Part shown: piece by piece, positions 46,141-58,245 of the stretch
Layout: each line of letters starts with the position of its first letter
Position numbering within the stretch: the stretch's first letter is position 1
Origin: Iris pallida
Taxonomy: Eukaryota > Streptophyta > Magnoliopsida > Asparagales > Iridaceae
DNA: 64,000 bases
Direction: 5' to 3'
Assembly: GCA_029216955.1 (NCBI GenBank)
Contig: JANAVB010003400.1
Location: 12,821,147-12,885,146, forward strand
Translations under genes and position numbers: made by a program
The notes under the pieces: generated by a model
What the model saw: the letters and a program-made list of their open reading frames with translations, nothing else
Database searches by the model: none
What the model was told of the DNA's origin: nothing

Positions 46141-47467
46141 GAATATAAAGGGTAGGGGTGTCATCATATTTAATTTTAAACTAGGGGAGTTCTGCTTAGT
46201 AAACATATGTGATGTCAGTGTAAATAACCTTATAATTTAAGTCCTGACATGTCCACTAAAAGATTTGGACCATGGATTTTTATTGTTGGTTTACTTTTTT
46301 TTTTCATACATTTCTTTCCGGTATGTGTTGGTTGCTGCCTTTGTACTCATGTTCATGGTATAATGGAAAAAAAAATCAAAAATAAAAATTTAATGTCCAA
46401 ACTTTCTAATTGGACATTGCTAAGATTTAAACTCTAAGATGATATAAAATTCAGTATCTAAATGATTATTAGTCTTTTTTTATATGAACTACATATTTCT
46501 AGAAATATGTATGTAATTATTTTTGAGGAGAATTAATTTTTGAAAAAATACCGATTATGTAGTATTCCGCAAACCAAACACTTCCTTACTTTTTATTTTA
46601 TTTTATTTCAAATCCTCCTCATTTAAGCTGGTGGATTGCAGGAAGTGCAACAAGCATGAAAAGTGCACATCCAACAAATAAATTCAAGAAGAACACTCCT
46701 CCTGTGTCCCTATGCGCTTCTTATTTTCGTTTGGCAGAGGGGTGAAAGCTTTGCGATGGAAGACGGCATTTTCTTCTTTTATGTTTTCTTTTGTCTAAAA
46801 AATTCTAAAACTTTGTGCCACTAAAATGTAAAAAAAAAAAAATGAATACAGAAAAATCTTTAAACGTTACAACTAAAATCTGAATATTCAACTCCTCTCA
46901 ATCCAACCACAAAAACAAGAATTCACAATGTCAGAAAACACTGCTACACTTACTTGGAACTTATTACAATCAGAAAGTAAAAAAAAGGAAAAAAGAAAAG
47001 AAGAAAAGGGTAGGTTAACAGGTTAACCATGTGGAAACTGAGAAACACTCACTAGCTTTAATTGCCATTTCTACCCATTCCTTTCCCGGACGTACTCCTG
47101 AATCGAGTTAGTTGTCCATCTTTCTCTCACACATCTCGACACATAACCTAACCGTATCTCCACAAATCTCCAACTGTACGACACACTACTCAAAAGTCCA
47201 ACACACCATCTCTCATCCTGTCCCCCCTCCCTCTCTCTCTCTCTCTCTCCACAGTCTCCAACACATAGAAATCTACATCCCCGTAGCTCATGTTTTCAAA
47301 ACAAGCAAACATACATTTTCCCACTTGATAAGAAATGTTGTGAAAAGTCAGGTTACTCTATTAGGCTTGTGAGGCCCGTGGAGGCCATGTGGTCTTCTCT
47401 GCCATTGGCGCAGGTTTTTCAACAATAGTGCTGCAGGGACCACCACAACAACCTCCACACCCACCCT

Positions 47468-47486
47468 CCCCCCCCCCCCCCCCCCC
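47468..47486 (+). repeat. C19 homopolymer
   Basis: Uninterrupted run of C. Length is prone to sequencing error. Confidence 0.9.
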
Positions 47487-48133
47487 TTTGGTAATGGCTA
47501 GCTTGGCTTGCTATTTGTAGACGGCAAAAGCGAGTCTTATCTTCGAGTTTGGAGAATGGATGGTGGAATGAGCAGCACTCCTTTTGTACTGGTTCAATAA
47601 AAGTCCTTGCTGTACCTGGCCGTATTAGGTCCTCTTTTTTGTCGCACACCAAGATAATTTTATTGATCAACTGGAAGCTACAAAATTTCAACAAGATCAC
47701 GATATTATTATTTCTCGGGACAAAAATCGTCTCTCTTTTTTTAGCCGTGATTTACGAACCGAAGAGGGGATCGTGCGTCCGAAACTGACGTGACAGTATG
47801 TCTCTATTGGATTCAGGATGTGAGTCGATATTTGCAGGAAGGAATGAATTTAATAGAAAACTCACGTTTTTGAACCGGCGTGTGGTTTTCTCTCTCTTTC
47901 TCGATTCGACAAGAGTTTTTGTTTCTTATTTGAGGAATTTTGAGTTGTCCCAACTTATTTTGCCAAATTTTAAAGTACATCCTACTGATTTTTCATAATG
48001 TAAGAAATTGTCCACTTTTAACAGAAACAGTCAACATCTTCTACCTGCACAAGTATAAGTAAAAAAAAGAAATTTTAAGTTGCACTCTACTTATTTTTAT
48101 TGGAGTCCAGTCTAAATTTGGTAACAATATATA

Positions 48134-48788
48134 TGTGGAATCTAAATCTAATTAAATATTTAATTTAATTAGATTTGGATGTCCATAATTGGTATTGCGC
48201 TATTTTAGATATAATAGGATTCTTATTTTCGAAAATTCTATTATGATCTGAAATATGATGTTGATGGAATATTTTAGGCATAATAGGATTTCTATTATGT
48301 TCATATTTAGAAAATCCTATTATGACTAGAATATAATTTTTTTTTCTCATCCTATATATATGGGGTAAGGGTGGAGGTACAAAGCACAACCCAAAGTGGA
48401 GATTCGGAGTACTCGTCCAAAAGTAAATATAAGAGAAAGTCCGGACTTTGTTCTTAGGACTTCGCCATCCAAGATAGAAGGAAGAAGAAGATCTAATCGA
48501 GGAGTCGTCAACTTCGATTAGGGAGATTGCTACGAGTTGGTGAGTGATCTCAATTGTAATCTTCTGTTTTTCTTCTTGAGAGTGGTGAGAGGGTTGAACC
48601 TATTATGGCAAGGGTTCAACGTGAGTTCTGTCAATTTTGTAATTTTATCTGAGTTATTAAAGGTTAGAATTTGTCCAAGTAACGTATGTCACCGTCATAT
48701 ACTTGTCTTTATCTTGTGTTTGGTATCCGTTAGACGGGGGTTGGTTTTGATCAGGTGCATTGGCAAACGCTTCCGCACGTGTCCGACA
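48134..48788 (+). repeat. 5' LTR of a Ty1/copia element (copia-A)
   Basis: It probably begins TGTGGAATCT and ends CCGACA, two bases before a primer site. A TATA box (CCTATATATATGG, about 48349-48361) lies 220 bp in. The start is inferred from the TG and expected length, since no second LTR is in the window. Confidence 0.6.
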
Positions 48789-48790
48789 AT

Positions 48791-48802
48791 TGGTATCAAA
48801 GC
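48791..48802 (+). promoter_or_regulatory. Primer-binding site of copia-A
   Basis: TGGTATCAAAGC differs by one base from the initiator-Met tRNA complement and lies directly after the LTR. Confidence 0.75.
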
Positions 48803-48820
48803 TTTGGGGGGGTCTAGTAA

Positions 48821-49787
48821 CCATGTCTACGGAGTAGATGAATACTCATATGATCACCCTCACAGGAGAAAACTGGACGATTTAGAAGTCAGTGATGGAA
48901 AATCTACTCTGGTACAAGGACTTGCATGGTCCGTTGGAGGGCGACAGCTCAAAGCCATCGAACAAAGCTGCTGAAGACTGGAAATGATTGGATCGGAAGG
49001 CCATTGGATTCATCCGCCAATGGCTGGACGACTCGATGTTTCACCACGTGTCCATGGAGAGTTTGGCAAAAGCATTATAGGAGAAGCTGCATTCGCTGTA
49101 CGAAAGGAAGACGGCTGACAACAAGGTGTTTCTTATTCGCCAACTCGTCAACTCGAAGTACACGGAGGGTGCCTCGGTGGCACAACATTTCAACGAGGTT
49201 CAGGGTATCATCAATCAGCTGTCTGCGAAGAAGATGATGATTGATGATGAGCTTCAGGCCATACTGCTTTTGAGTTCTCTGCCGAAAAATTGGAAGACGT
49301 TAGTGGTGTCGGTGAGCAACTCCGCGCCTGATGGAGTTGTCACGATGGAGGCAGTCAAAAGTAGCTTGTTGAATGAGAAGGTCCGACACGAGCAAATTGA
49401 ATCGTCGTAGGAGTCAGCTCTAGTGGCTTCCTACGAGAAAAGAAGACCCAAGTCACAGGCGAGAACATGAGAGAGTCCTCATAATCTTGTGATTGTGAAC
49501 CGCAAGGAGGGCTGCTATTACTATGGCAAAATAGGTCATATCAAGAGGAATTGCATGAAACTCAAAGTTGAGAAGGCCAAAAGCAAGAACGATCAGGAGG
49601 ATCTCACAGCAATGGAAGATATCATCATCGCAACGACCGACGCAGAGGAACCTTATGGCATGTGTTATAACGACGACTGGTCATGGACACGAGGGCGTAA
49701 TATCACGCCACTCCGCAGAGGAGGATCTTCATGTCATACCACGGCAACAAGTTTGGACGTGTGAAGATGGACAACAAGAAGACAGCT
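48821..49787 (+). pseudogene. Copia-A gag, with premature stops and truncated
   Basis: One frame runs from ATG 48821 to near the break, interrupted by about seven stops at conserved positions. Blocks: MITLTGENWTI, NKAAEDWK, IRQWLDDSMFHHVS, LHSLYERKTADNKVFLIRQL, VAQHFNEVQGIINQLSAKKM, ILLLSSLPKNWKTLV. A zinc knuckle, CYYYGKIGHIKRNC, has its second Cys replaced by Tyr. This is the gag domain of Tnt1-like copia elements. It ends where CACTA-B enters; any pol would lie beyond the window. Confidence 0.8.
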
Positions 49788-50252
49788 CACTACAACAAAA
49801 AATCCTTTTAATGACGGCTAAAAAGCGTCATTAATGACGAACCATGACGCTTTTTTTCACAGCAACCGTTATGAAAACGGGTATCATAAATATTTTTTAA
49901 AAGCGTCATAAAGAAACCGTCATGAATAGTTTATATAAAAGCATTATGAATAGTTAATATATAGTGCACAATTCAGAACAATTTTAAAACGTCAGGAATA
50001 GATAATATGTATAGGCTCAATACAGCACATTTATAACACTTTATACTATTCAAATTAGCATATTTATAATGCTCTATACTGCACAGTATATATTACATTC
50101 CAAAAACTTAACATTATATATCACCATCTTTATTACATTTCTCAAAATAGAGTACATATCAACATCTTCATTACATTGAATATCAAAAAAACAGAATGTA
50201 CCCAAAAAATAGAAATAAATCTCTCTTTTGCTAACCAAATTATTAGAAATAT

Positions 50253-50438
50253 TTACTTAAGTAGATTCTGACCATAGATCTTCTCTCTGCCATCTCTTGA
50301 AGATATCGGGAGTCCTAAAGAGAAGTAGTGTCGCAGCTGAGCGACGACTTGGTGCTGCTGCAGCCGGCGCCGTCGTCGGAGAGCCTCATCCTCTGATCCC
50401 TTACTCTCATCTGAACCCTCACCAGCGCCTGCATGCAC
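50253..50438 (-). other. Small ORF in CACTA-B, unrecognised
   Basis: A 61-codon minus-strand ORF with an acidic/basic N-terminal half and [19 protein letters not shown] near the end. It is more GC-rich than its surroundings, so it may be a captured gene fragment. Source not recognised. Confidence 0.25.
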
Positions 50439-52557
50439 CTCAACGTCACGTTGTGCCCTTTTTACAAAAAATCGAAAATGTCAGCTTAGCACTTTAGTAA
50501 TCAACGCTGAAATGTGAGCCTAGTAATCAACCTGGATTTTACCAAGCCAATAAATTAAAGAAAGTTAACAAGAAATTTATATATTAGAAATCAAAATCGA
50601 AAATGCATAATTAAGAAAGAATCACTTATTAGACTGACTGTACTTGGCGCAAATGGAGAATTGCTAAAAATAGAATAATATTAAAATGCCAACCAAATGG
50701 AGGTCTCGTGTTCCAAATCCTCACCCCACATATATCCACAATTTAGATGTTATCAAGTTAGAACCAGGTATAAATGGTACATTATAATTTGTAACATATT
50801 TCAAAATAAAAATATAATAGAATGAAATGAAATGTAAATTCGATATTGTATTGCCTAGTAGCAAATACTATGGCAAATGAAATGCAAATACATTTTTTGG
50901 ACAAATGTATAGTTGACAGCAAAGGAAAAGGGTTGTTCAACAGAAAAGGTGAATCAAACTTGTACACATATAATTTTTTTAACATGCAACAATATGGTAA
51001 AACTTTAAATATACTGTGCCTTTGATGTGCCATTCTTTCATGTCACATTTAAATTTGTAAAGAAGTCTTTGATACTACTTTCCTCTTGTTGCGACAAATT
51101 CATTTAAAAACATGTAGAAAAGAAAATCCACGGGACTAGAAAAAGGTAGAGAATTGGCATAGTAGGAGGAGGAACCCAAGGCAAAAAGAAAACAATGTTA
51201 TCCTATCTTCCATTTAGCTCTCCCATAGGACACCTTCTCCGTCACATTAGCAACTTCTTCACTGCCTCAATACATGTTACTTGTTTGAAGAAACCTAATC
51301 TAATACTAAATTAAAAAGATGGACATGAATTATAGCACCAATAACAAAGCAACCCTTATCAACTCGATGACTCAGAGAGGGGAAGTAAAACTCAGGTGCA
51401 TGGCCACACGAGTATTAAAAACATCATATATGCAACTTGGCTTTCCTAAATCTAGTGCACATAGAAAAGAGAAGAGCAGTGTCTAATGAATTCGACTCTT
51501 CATATTATAGTGACAAAAATTGGCACCATAGTTTTCTTCATGCAGAATATGCACAATTTTGGTAGTTAAATTGAAAACAGAATTGCACAATGCACAACTA
51601 TATACCCAAAAGTGAATTGATCAAGTGACCTAGCATTCAGTTCTTAAATTTTCCTAGCTATATGAGCAACACAGAGTTGAAAAGCAACCCATCAAACAAA
51701 CAACAAAAAGTGAGGAAGCAAGCTTATCTATCAAGACTCAAGATTCGCACTCTCCTTAATACCATGGTTCCTTGACTAGAAAAAGGATAGGGAATAGAGA
51801 CAATTTTGTTTCCTTCATGTGATTGTTTCATGTCTCACAAACTAGGGCTCTCTTACTTGGCTGAGTTCTTTCACAACACACTCATAAAAACTAAACAATA
51901 AGAGAGCCTACTCCCAGAAGTTTGGGTTTAACTGGTTCTGAGGATTCATTCCATTTGGGCTTTTCAATACCAATCCTTTTTTTTGCAGCAAGTTTGGCTC
52001 TTTATTATGCAACTGCTTATAGTTACGTGTTGCTATGTGTTTTCTTCAGTATTTCATAGCTTTGCTCTTTATTAATATGTTTTGAAGTGGGGACTCGACT
52101 TATAGTATTGTTTTCTTTTTGGATGCTATGACCGAAGTAATAGATATGGTGTACTTAAATATGGTTTTGACATTAGCAGTGCGAAGAGAAAGTACTAATA
52201 ATAGAAAACAAAGGCCTAAAATACGTGGGTATCCACTTCCCTCACAGATTAACAAAATAAAGGCCTAAAAGCTTCTCCAATTGAAGATCTACACTCAACA
52301 CAGTACGAAAAGAACAATTCTGTTCTTAAGACCCGAAACAAAATTTGACAACACTCGTCGAGATTTTTCCAGACAACCGAATGTTAGGGTATTTAGATCT
52401 AAAATTTGGAGGGAGAAAAAAATTATAATATTGAAACTTCAAAAACGGCCAAACTATCCACTTCACCCACAGTTTATCAAAACAAAGACTCCTCCATTTG
52501 AGAAAATCGAACCCATACTGAATGCCCAGTATGGAAAGAAGGGTCCTAAGTGAGTAC
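50439..52557. other. AT-rich interior of CACTA-B
   Basis: No gene recognised. If the exon at 52558 is part of a transcribed gene on the minus strand, this would be intronic or downstream sequence. Confidence 0.4.
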
Positions 52558-53044
52558 CTGGAGGCGATCGAACTCCTGGATGATCTTGGCCGGGGAGCGG
52601 AGCTGCTTCTTGAAGAAATCTAGGGCTTCGGTGCAGTAGTTAACCTGGTCGGGAGTGAGATGGATGGGCGGCGGCGGATCGGCGACGAGGTCGAAGGGGT
52701 TAAACTCCGACGACAACGAGAAGGAGAGGGCCGACGAAGTCGACGGCGACGCCGAAGCCGAAGCCGATGCCATGGACGCCGATCTCCCCCTCCCGCTCTG
52801 CACAGGCAAGTTCCCCGTCGCTTTCTTCGTCGAGGAGTAGACCAAGGAGTCGAGGTACGGGCAGTCCCTCCTGACCTCCACTAGCCGCTGCCTCTTCCCC
52901 GGCAGCGCACGAGCCGGCGGCGACCGATCCTCGTCCTCCTCTTCCTCTTCCCGACCGCCATGGTCGTTCCCTCTCGGCTCTCTGTCCTCGTCGTCACTGT
53001 AGCGAGCGATTGAGAGGAGGGAGTCATTCTCCTGGTTGGGGTAG
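52558..53044 (-). pseudogene. Chimeric captured exon: USP39/SAD1-like N-terminus plus PTP1-like exon 1
   Basis: The minus strand is open from 53044 to a splice donor CAG|GTACTC at 52558/52557. The upstream half has an acidic run and KRQRLVEVRRDCPYLDSL, like the N-terminus of plant USP39/SAD1 (tri-snRNP ubiquitin-like hydrolase) just before its zinc finger. The downstream half, from ATG 52773, is exactly 72 codons: MASASASASPSTSSA..., then FNPFDLVADPPPPIHLTPDQ and ALDFFKKQLRSPAKIIQEFD, which resembles the N-terminus of plant PTP1 tyrosine phosphatase before its catalytic domain. Neither gene is complete; the catalytic parts are absent. The left LTR of Sire-2 cuts the 5' end. PTP1 call moderate, USP39 call weaker. 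Confidence 0.5.
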
Positions 53045-53666
53045 TGTAGAACCCTAGAGGGGGGTGAATAGGAAAATAAAAAATAACTAGAGCACACGAA
53101 GCAATATATAACAAATAAAAGGAAAGAGTAAGAAGATCAAACACAAGATGTATCATGGTATCCTCGCTTGAGGCAATCCAGTCCCGAAACTCTCTCCGGC
53201 TTAAATCCACTATTTGATCAAAATAGTCCACACGAGTTTGGATCCGAAGAACTCGCCAACTTTGGATCCGAAGACTCGCCAACTTCAACACACGAGTTTT
53301 CTTACGAAGGCTCGCCAACTTCAAACAAATGAGAAGAGAACTTGTTGATCTTCTAACACGTGAAGATCAAAAATTACAACTCTTAAATACTCTAGCACTT
53401 TGGGAGAGGATGACAATTAAAAGCTTGGTAGAGTATTAATGGTGGAGCTCTTGGTTTTTTGGAAAATTTATGGCAAGAGTTGGTGAAAGCTTCAAGAAAG
53501 AGAAGGCTTTCATTTATAGAGAAACCAAGAGTAGGTGGCATTTAATGCTCCTGGATACAGCCTGACCGGCATACCGTCGGTATGCACCGGCATACCGTCG
53601 GTATACCGGTCATCCAGTAACGGTCATATTAATATCCGTTGGGAGCATTTAATGCTGCCATTAATG
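53045..53666 (-). repeat. Sire-2 3' LTR, left part
   Basis: It starts TGTAGAACCCTAGAGGGGGG, the Sirevirus LTR terminus also seen at 18006 and 26704. A minus-strand TATA box TCTATAAATG lies at 53511-53520. Palindromes of CATACCG-T-CGGTATG type lie at 53576-53609. It is cut at 53666/53667 by CACTA-A and resumes at 60876. Confidence 0.8.
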
Positions 53667-54054
53667 CACTACACCAAAATAGCTAATTAGGAACACTAGG
53701 TGTATTTCAATTTGGAACACCTAATTAATATGCCTAGGTTTCGAAACGGGCAAAAAGCGTGCCAAAAATAAAAAAATGTTCCAAGTATTTCTTTTTTTTT
53801 ATTTTTAATAATTTTTTTAGTCTGGGACACGTATAAACCGTTCCAAAACCATTTGAAATCATAAACATTTAGTTCACGTGACCTTAACAAAGCGTATAGT
53901 CCATTTTTCTCCGATTTAGCACACATACTCCCATCCCCAAATCTTTTCTCTGGCGGGAATGAAAAACCGCAGGGACCAAATCCCTCCGCCGAAACCCTAA
54001 TCAATCATCTTCTTCTCATTCTTCTCTCCTAGAGATAAGAGAACCCCAAAATCT

Positions 54055-54240
54055 CTTCTCCTCCTTATAAATCGCAAACCCTTACTTGCCCAAACACTAA
54101 CCCTAGAACCCTATCCTGCCACTTTAAACGAAGGTGGAGAAGAACTGAACAACCGAGAACAGCCTCGAGGTCGAAGAGCTCGGTGCTTCGCCGTCGACGA
54201 ACACAACAAGAAGGAGGTCCTTCCCCCATCTGTAGCTCCT
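54055..54240 (+). promoter_or_regulatory. Promoter and leader-like segment in CACTA-A
   Basis: TTATAAATCG (about 54065-54074) is followed by AACCCTAGAACCCTA telo-box-like motifs and a GC-richer, exon-like stretch (54130-54230) unlike the AT-rich flanks. It lies upstream of, and on the same strand as, the AAPT-like exon, so it may be its captured promoter and first exon. Confidence 0.35.
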
Positions 54241-55761
54241 AATTTTGGGTTTTTTTAATTCTTTCATGTTTGGATCATGTGCTTATTTCTTTCCATGGAA
54301 GTCGACCAGTTCATCCATGGATGGATGATCATGAAACTAGGATTAGGGAAGTTTTGATCCCGGCAGGCTTCTCTATTTGTGTCCTGATGCTTACAGGTGG
54401 CGATTCTATTGTGTTTTGATATTTCTTTTGAGTCCTGCATATATTGGTATATTTCCTTTTGATGCTTTTTTTATATTTGACGAGAACTGAAGAATATGAT
54501 TCAACATATAGCTTTGTCGAAGGAAACATCAATAAGCAAAAGACTTTCGTTTGTTTCGCTCCAACAGTGGATGTGGATCTATTATTACTAGGACATGGAA
54601 ATTGATTCATACCTGGAAAGAAACTATAATTTCTTTGTGATGTGCTCCTGGCAGACTTAAGTGACAGTAGCCCTTCATCAACAACTAATAAGAGAAGGAC
54701 CCACATTTGTTAGTAGTGATTTTTTTATTATTGATTCAAGTTTCTGTCCAAAAATATTGAAGCTTTTTTCAAAGAATAATTTAAAAGAAGTAGGACCAAT
54801 GGACTTCAAATTGAAAATTCTCTGATGTCTTCCATGACGATAATATCATTCCAAATCCCTACTGCCATAGACTTTCTTCACCCCCTTAGAGGATTAGTCT
54901 CTCGAGACATCATCGATAGACTCTCTGGGCTTCGGAGTTGGATTGTTTATATTCGAAATTATGACTTTAATGGAATATTTGTCGTTTTATAGACATAAGT
55001 TGTTATTAGTTGAAAAAGCATCCTTCAGATCCTTTGTTTCTTATCCATTTGCACATGCTTTTATTTTAGTGTGCTTATTTTCTGCAATGGTGTTGGAAAC
55101 TCGTGAGTTCACCATAATTTAGGTTTTTATTTGTTTGTTTTAGTTCATACTTAAATCTCTGAGTTATTCCTTTTACCCATTTGAGGCTATTAACATCATA
55201 CTTATCTAAATTGTGTTCTTTATTTCTTGTGGTGCTGGAGACATTTCAAACAAATGGTATATGAGGATGTTGGACCAATCTAAAAAGGGTTTGAGTCATT
55301 TATTGAAGAAAATGGTAAGCTAATTCACTCTCAATTTTCTTTTCAAGTGGTTAAAAAACTAGTTTGTGCTATTGTTTTGATACTATCTCTGATTATTTGG
55401 TAGCATCTTTGTTCTATCAAGCAATACTCTAGTCACCAATTACTGATTAGTTTACCAACAATAAAGAAACTGTTTTCTGTTTATAATAGCATCTTTATAA
55501 TAGCATCTTTGCACAAATGAAGAAACTGTTTTTTGTTTTACATATGCATACCTGAATTATTTTGAGCAGAAATGTTTGAATAAACTGCTAGCATTTGGCC
55601 TTTTCCTGGATCTCTCTGATATGATCTTGTTTCTTTGTTTATGAATCTTGCTGGGGGCTTCAGACCGAATCTGGTGAGAATTATTCCATTTCTTTTTTCT
55701 ACCTTATTACAGATTTGCATAACATGCTTATATATAAGACAAATTGTTGATTGTCTTGCAG

Positions 55762-55812
55762 ATCACACTGATAGGTTTCATGTTCCTAGTGTTATCTGCA
55801 CTTCTTGGCTAT
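55762..55812 (+). pseudogene. Captured exon, aminoalcoholphosphotransferase-like (AAPT)
   Basis: This 51-bp segment lies between a splice acceptor (TTGTCTTGCAG) and donor (GTAAGC). It encodes ITLIGFMFLVLSALLGY, very close to the first membrane segment of plant AAPT, the CDP-choline/ethanolamine phosphotransferase of the ER. About 90 bp upstream, CCGAATCTG|GTGAGA would encode the preceding PNL and a donor. The catalytic CDP-alcohol motif is not present. Short match, so moderate confidence. Confidence 0.5.
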
Positions 55813-56400
55813 GTAAGCAATATACTAATTCTGTATGTAGATTTTTTATTCAACTATCTAGGCCTATCATCTTTTCAACACTATAAACCTTTAACTTGTA
55901 GTATCTCTGCATAGTTATATCATTTTTGACAGCCTTATGATCCTACCATTTAGGATCAGTTGGTTATTTAGCATGGCATTTAATTCAAGTTCCAGTATTT
56001 CAAAACATTGGATCTTTGATTGATTCAGTCTGTGTTCTGAAATTGGTTCTTGAAACCTAACAACATAACCAGTTAGGCAAAGAGCTACCAGTGTTCATAA
56101 GTGTTTTAGTGTGTGTTCTTTCAAGTTTCTTTCTCCAAGAAATGAGTTTAGGGAAGTTTCATCATCTCAGGTGTCTAACATAAAGGGAATAGTCCTATTT
56201 GGATCTAACTTTATATCCATATTCCAGCGTATTGAATATCCACTTCATGCATGTTTAAAATATGGTTAAAAGATTATAACTTTTTTCTTTTTCTAATCCG
56301 GATGATCCAAATAATAACTGATATACTATTTCAAGGTAGCCTAAATTGTATCATATTCCGAGCTGTAGGTTGAACTTCTAAAATTCTAATTTCAGACTTG

Positions 56401-56401
<1 letters not shown>

Positions 56402-56490
<89 letters not shown>
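56402..56490. repeat. (TA)n microsatellite, about 44 units
   Basis: Perfect TA run inside CACTA-A, followed by GATGATGATG. Confidence 0.95.
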
Positions 56491-56494
<4 letters not shown>

Positions 56495-56809
56495 ATGATG
56501 AGGGCGTCACTTGACTCGAGGGTAAGCTTTGGCGTTTTTATCTGCGAGGCGAGTTTGAGTCACGGTCCACGGAAAAACCTCTCCATAAATGGGCTCAAGG
56601 CTGCTTTAGATCTTGACTCTTCCTAGGCACTGCATTAGCAGGAGCCTATTGCACTTTAATGCTCTTTTACTTAGTAATATCTATATCTATTATCTGTATG
56701 TGGTCCTATTTCTTATTTGCTTAACCAAATAAGGGAATTATTTTCTGTGTTCCAATAATATCCATATCTGCTAAAAGAAATCAGTGCTATGTTGGTTACT
56801 TCAAGGTTG

Positions 56810-57285
56810 AAAGTATCGGTATCAGACCATTCCTATGAGTATAGGGATCGAAAGTATCGGGCCTATCGGCAATATCGGAGGTTTCGGAACGGAGTATCGG
56901 ATTTTTTGGTATCTGAAAGCAAATAATTATTAATAACTTATTAACATTTTAGAAAATATATTTTATACATTTAGGCATAATTTTAATATTTCCAGTGTTG
57001 TTTCTTAGTAGTTTTGAAATTGAATGAAATAGTAGTCACCCTTACCGACTGATTTACATATGATAGATAAGTTTTCTTCTTTTACATGCTTTTATAACCT
57101 TCTATGCTTTTACTCCCTTGTTGATTGGTCTTTTTCGTTCAATTTTCTTTCCCGAATTGACCGGAAAAGAGAGCCCCATTGTCTGTATCAGACAGTATCG
57201 GGTATCGGTCGGTATCGGATCGGGACATGTCAAACCGTATCGGTATCGGCCGTATCAGATCGGTATCGACCGATACTGCGAACTA
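56810..57285. repeat. GTATCGG-rich blocks
   Basis: GTATCGG and its variants (TATCGGTCGGTATCGG, CGGTATCGGCC) recur in 56810-56910 and 57180-57285, flanking an AT-rich core of about 270 bp. The arrangement suggests the subterminal repeats of a small nested DNA transposon. Confidence 0.5.
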
Positions 57286-58080
57286 TAGTTTGATCATCTG
57301 TTATTAATGTCATCAAGCCGATAATATTGAATAGATGTAAGAAGATTGTGTATATATGAAACTGAATATAAATGGGAAAGTTCTAGTGATGTTGTCTTCA
57401 GGCTTATATATATAAGGACCTAGCACACTTGACACTCGCACAGGGAACACATAGGTTCCTGGCCTGCGCAGGAAACAACCTCCCACTCAGTCACTGCCCT
57501 GTAGATAAGAATTACGTATGCATATTACCTATTTATCCCCCTCTTCAAATCCTAACACTGCTACCTTCCATTCCCTGCTACCATTCTCATGTAAACATAC
57601 CCACAACACATGCTAACTCACTACACAATGCCACTATCTGCCTGTGTAATCCATGCCTGCAGGCCACACTCTACTGTCCTGCATTTCCCCTATCACATGT
57701 GTGTAAGTTCTATCTAGTTCCAAATCCAAATTCTTACGTAGTGCATTATATGACTCAGGTAAGAAACGATATAACCTATCGGCCAATACGTATCATACCG
57801 GATCAACCAAAATGGTAGTATATTGTATTGTATCTTGAATCGTTAGATATGTATCGTGTATCTCAAGATACTAACAACATAGTTCTCCACGTTCTAAAAC
57901 ATGTACAAATTAAGATCATGTTGTTTGGTATTTTTAACACATGGATCGAATAAATCACATCGTCTCTAGTTACAATCTCTGACTATCAGCGGTTATCTGC
58001 TAAGCTAAATTGCAAATGATATCCTAGTTAGCTGGATCTTGCTAACAGATAAAGGAACAAAAAGTGTTAAGATCACTAAC

Positions 58081-58245
58081 CTCTTTTAATTTTTCAGGTC
58101 CCACTACAAGCAGCTCTTCCGCAGTTCTGTAGTAATCAAGATCGATAACAGACTCCTGGGATGAAGTATTTCCATTTTCCAAAACTTTTCCTTCCCAACT
58201 AGGTACTTTACCATCATTCCATAGTTCCTCAAATTCAGTCTCAAC
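58081..58245 (-). pseudogene. Captured exon, SF3A3 (SF3a60)-like
   Basis: A 165-bp exon on the minus strand lies between an acceptor (TTGTTGCAG at 58254-58246) and a donor (GTTAGT from 58080). It gives exactly 55 codons: VETEFEELWNDGKVPSWEGK, then IDLDYYRTAEELLVVGPEKL. This matches the central region of plant SF3A3, a U2 snRNP splicing factor. No stop is present. Flanking SF3A3 exons are not seen, so it is a fragment. Confidence 0.6.

Larger units (their letters stand above)
44736..48133. other. AT-rich non-coding stretch
   Basis: T-rich low-complexity DNA occupies 44940-45640. A 60-bp tandem repeat is at 45954-46140, a (CT)n run near 47229-47248 and a C homopolymer at 47468-47486. ORFs of 60-93 codons look random. 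No gene or transposon end recognised except where the next copia LTR starts. Confidence 0.5.
49788..53044. mobile_element. CACTA-type DNA transposon, left part (CACTA-B)
   Basis: It starts CACTACAACAAAAAATCC, a typical CACTA terminus. Subterminal repeats of GCGTCAT/AATGACG in both directions follow (49808-49930). It interrupts copia-A gag and is itself cut at 53045 by a Sirevirus LTR, so the right end is outside the window. No transposase is visible. It contains chimeric gene fragments at 52558-53044. Confidence 0.7.

Noticed and set aside
47100..48000. Host gene in the AT-rich stretch before copia-A
   Set aside because: ORFs of 60-93 codons lack family motifs, splice-site patterns or codon bias; one crosses the C19 run.
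57429..57818. 129-codon ORF in CACTA-A (MTLAQGTHRFLACAGNN...)
   Set aside because: No recognisable domain, low-complexity C/T-rich DNA, and no splice or promoter context.
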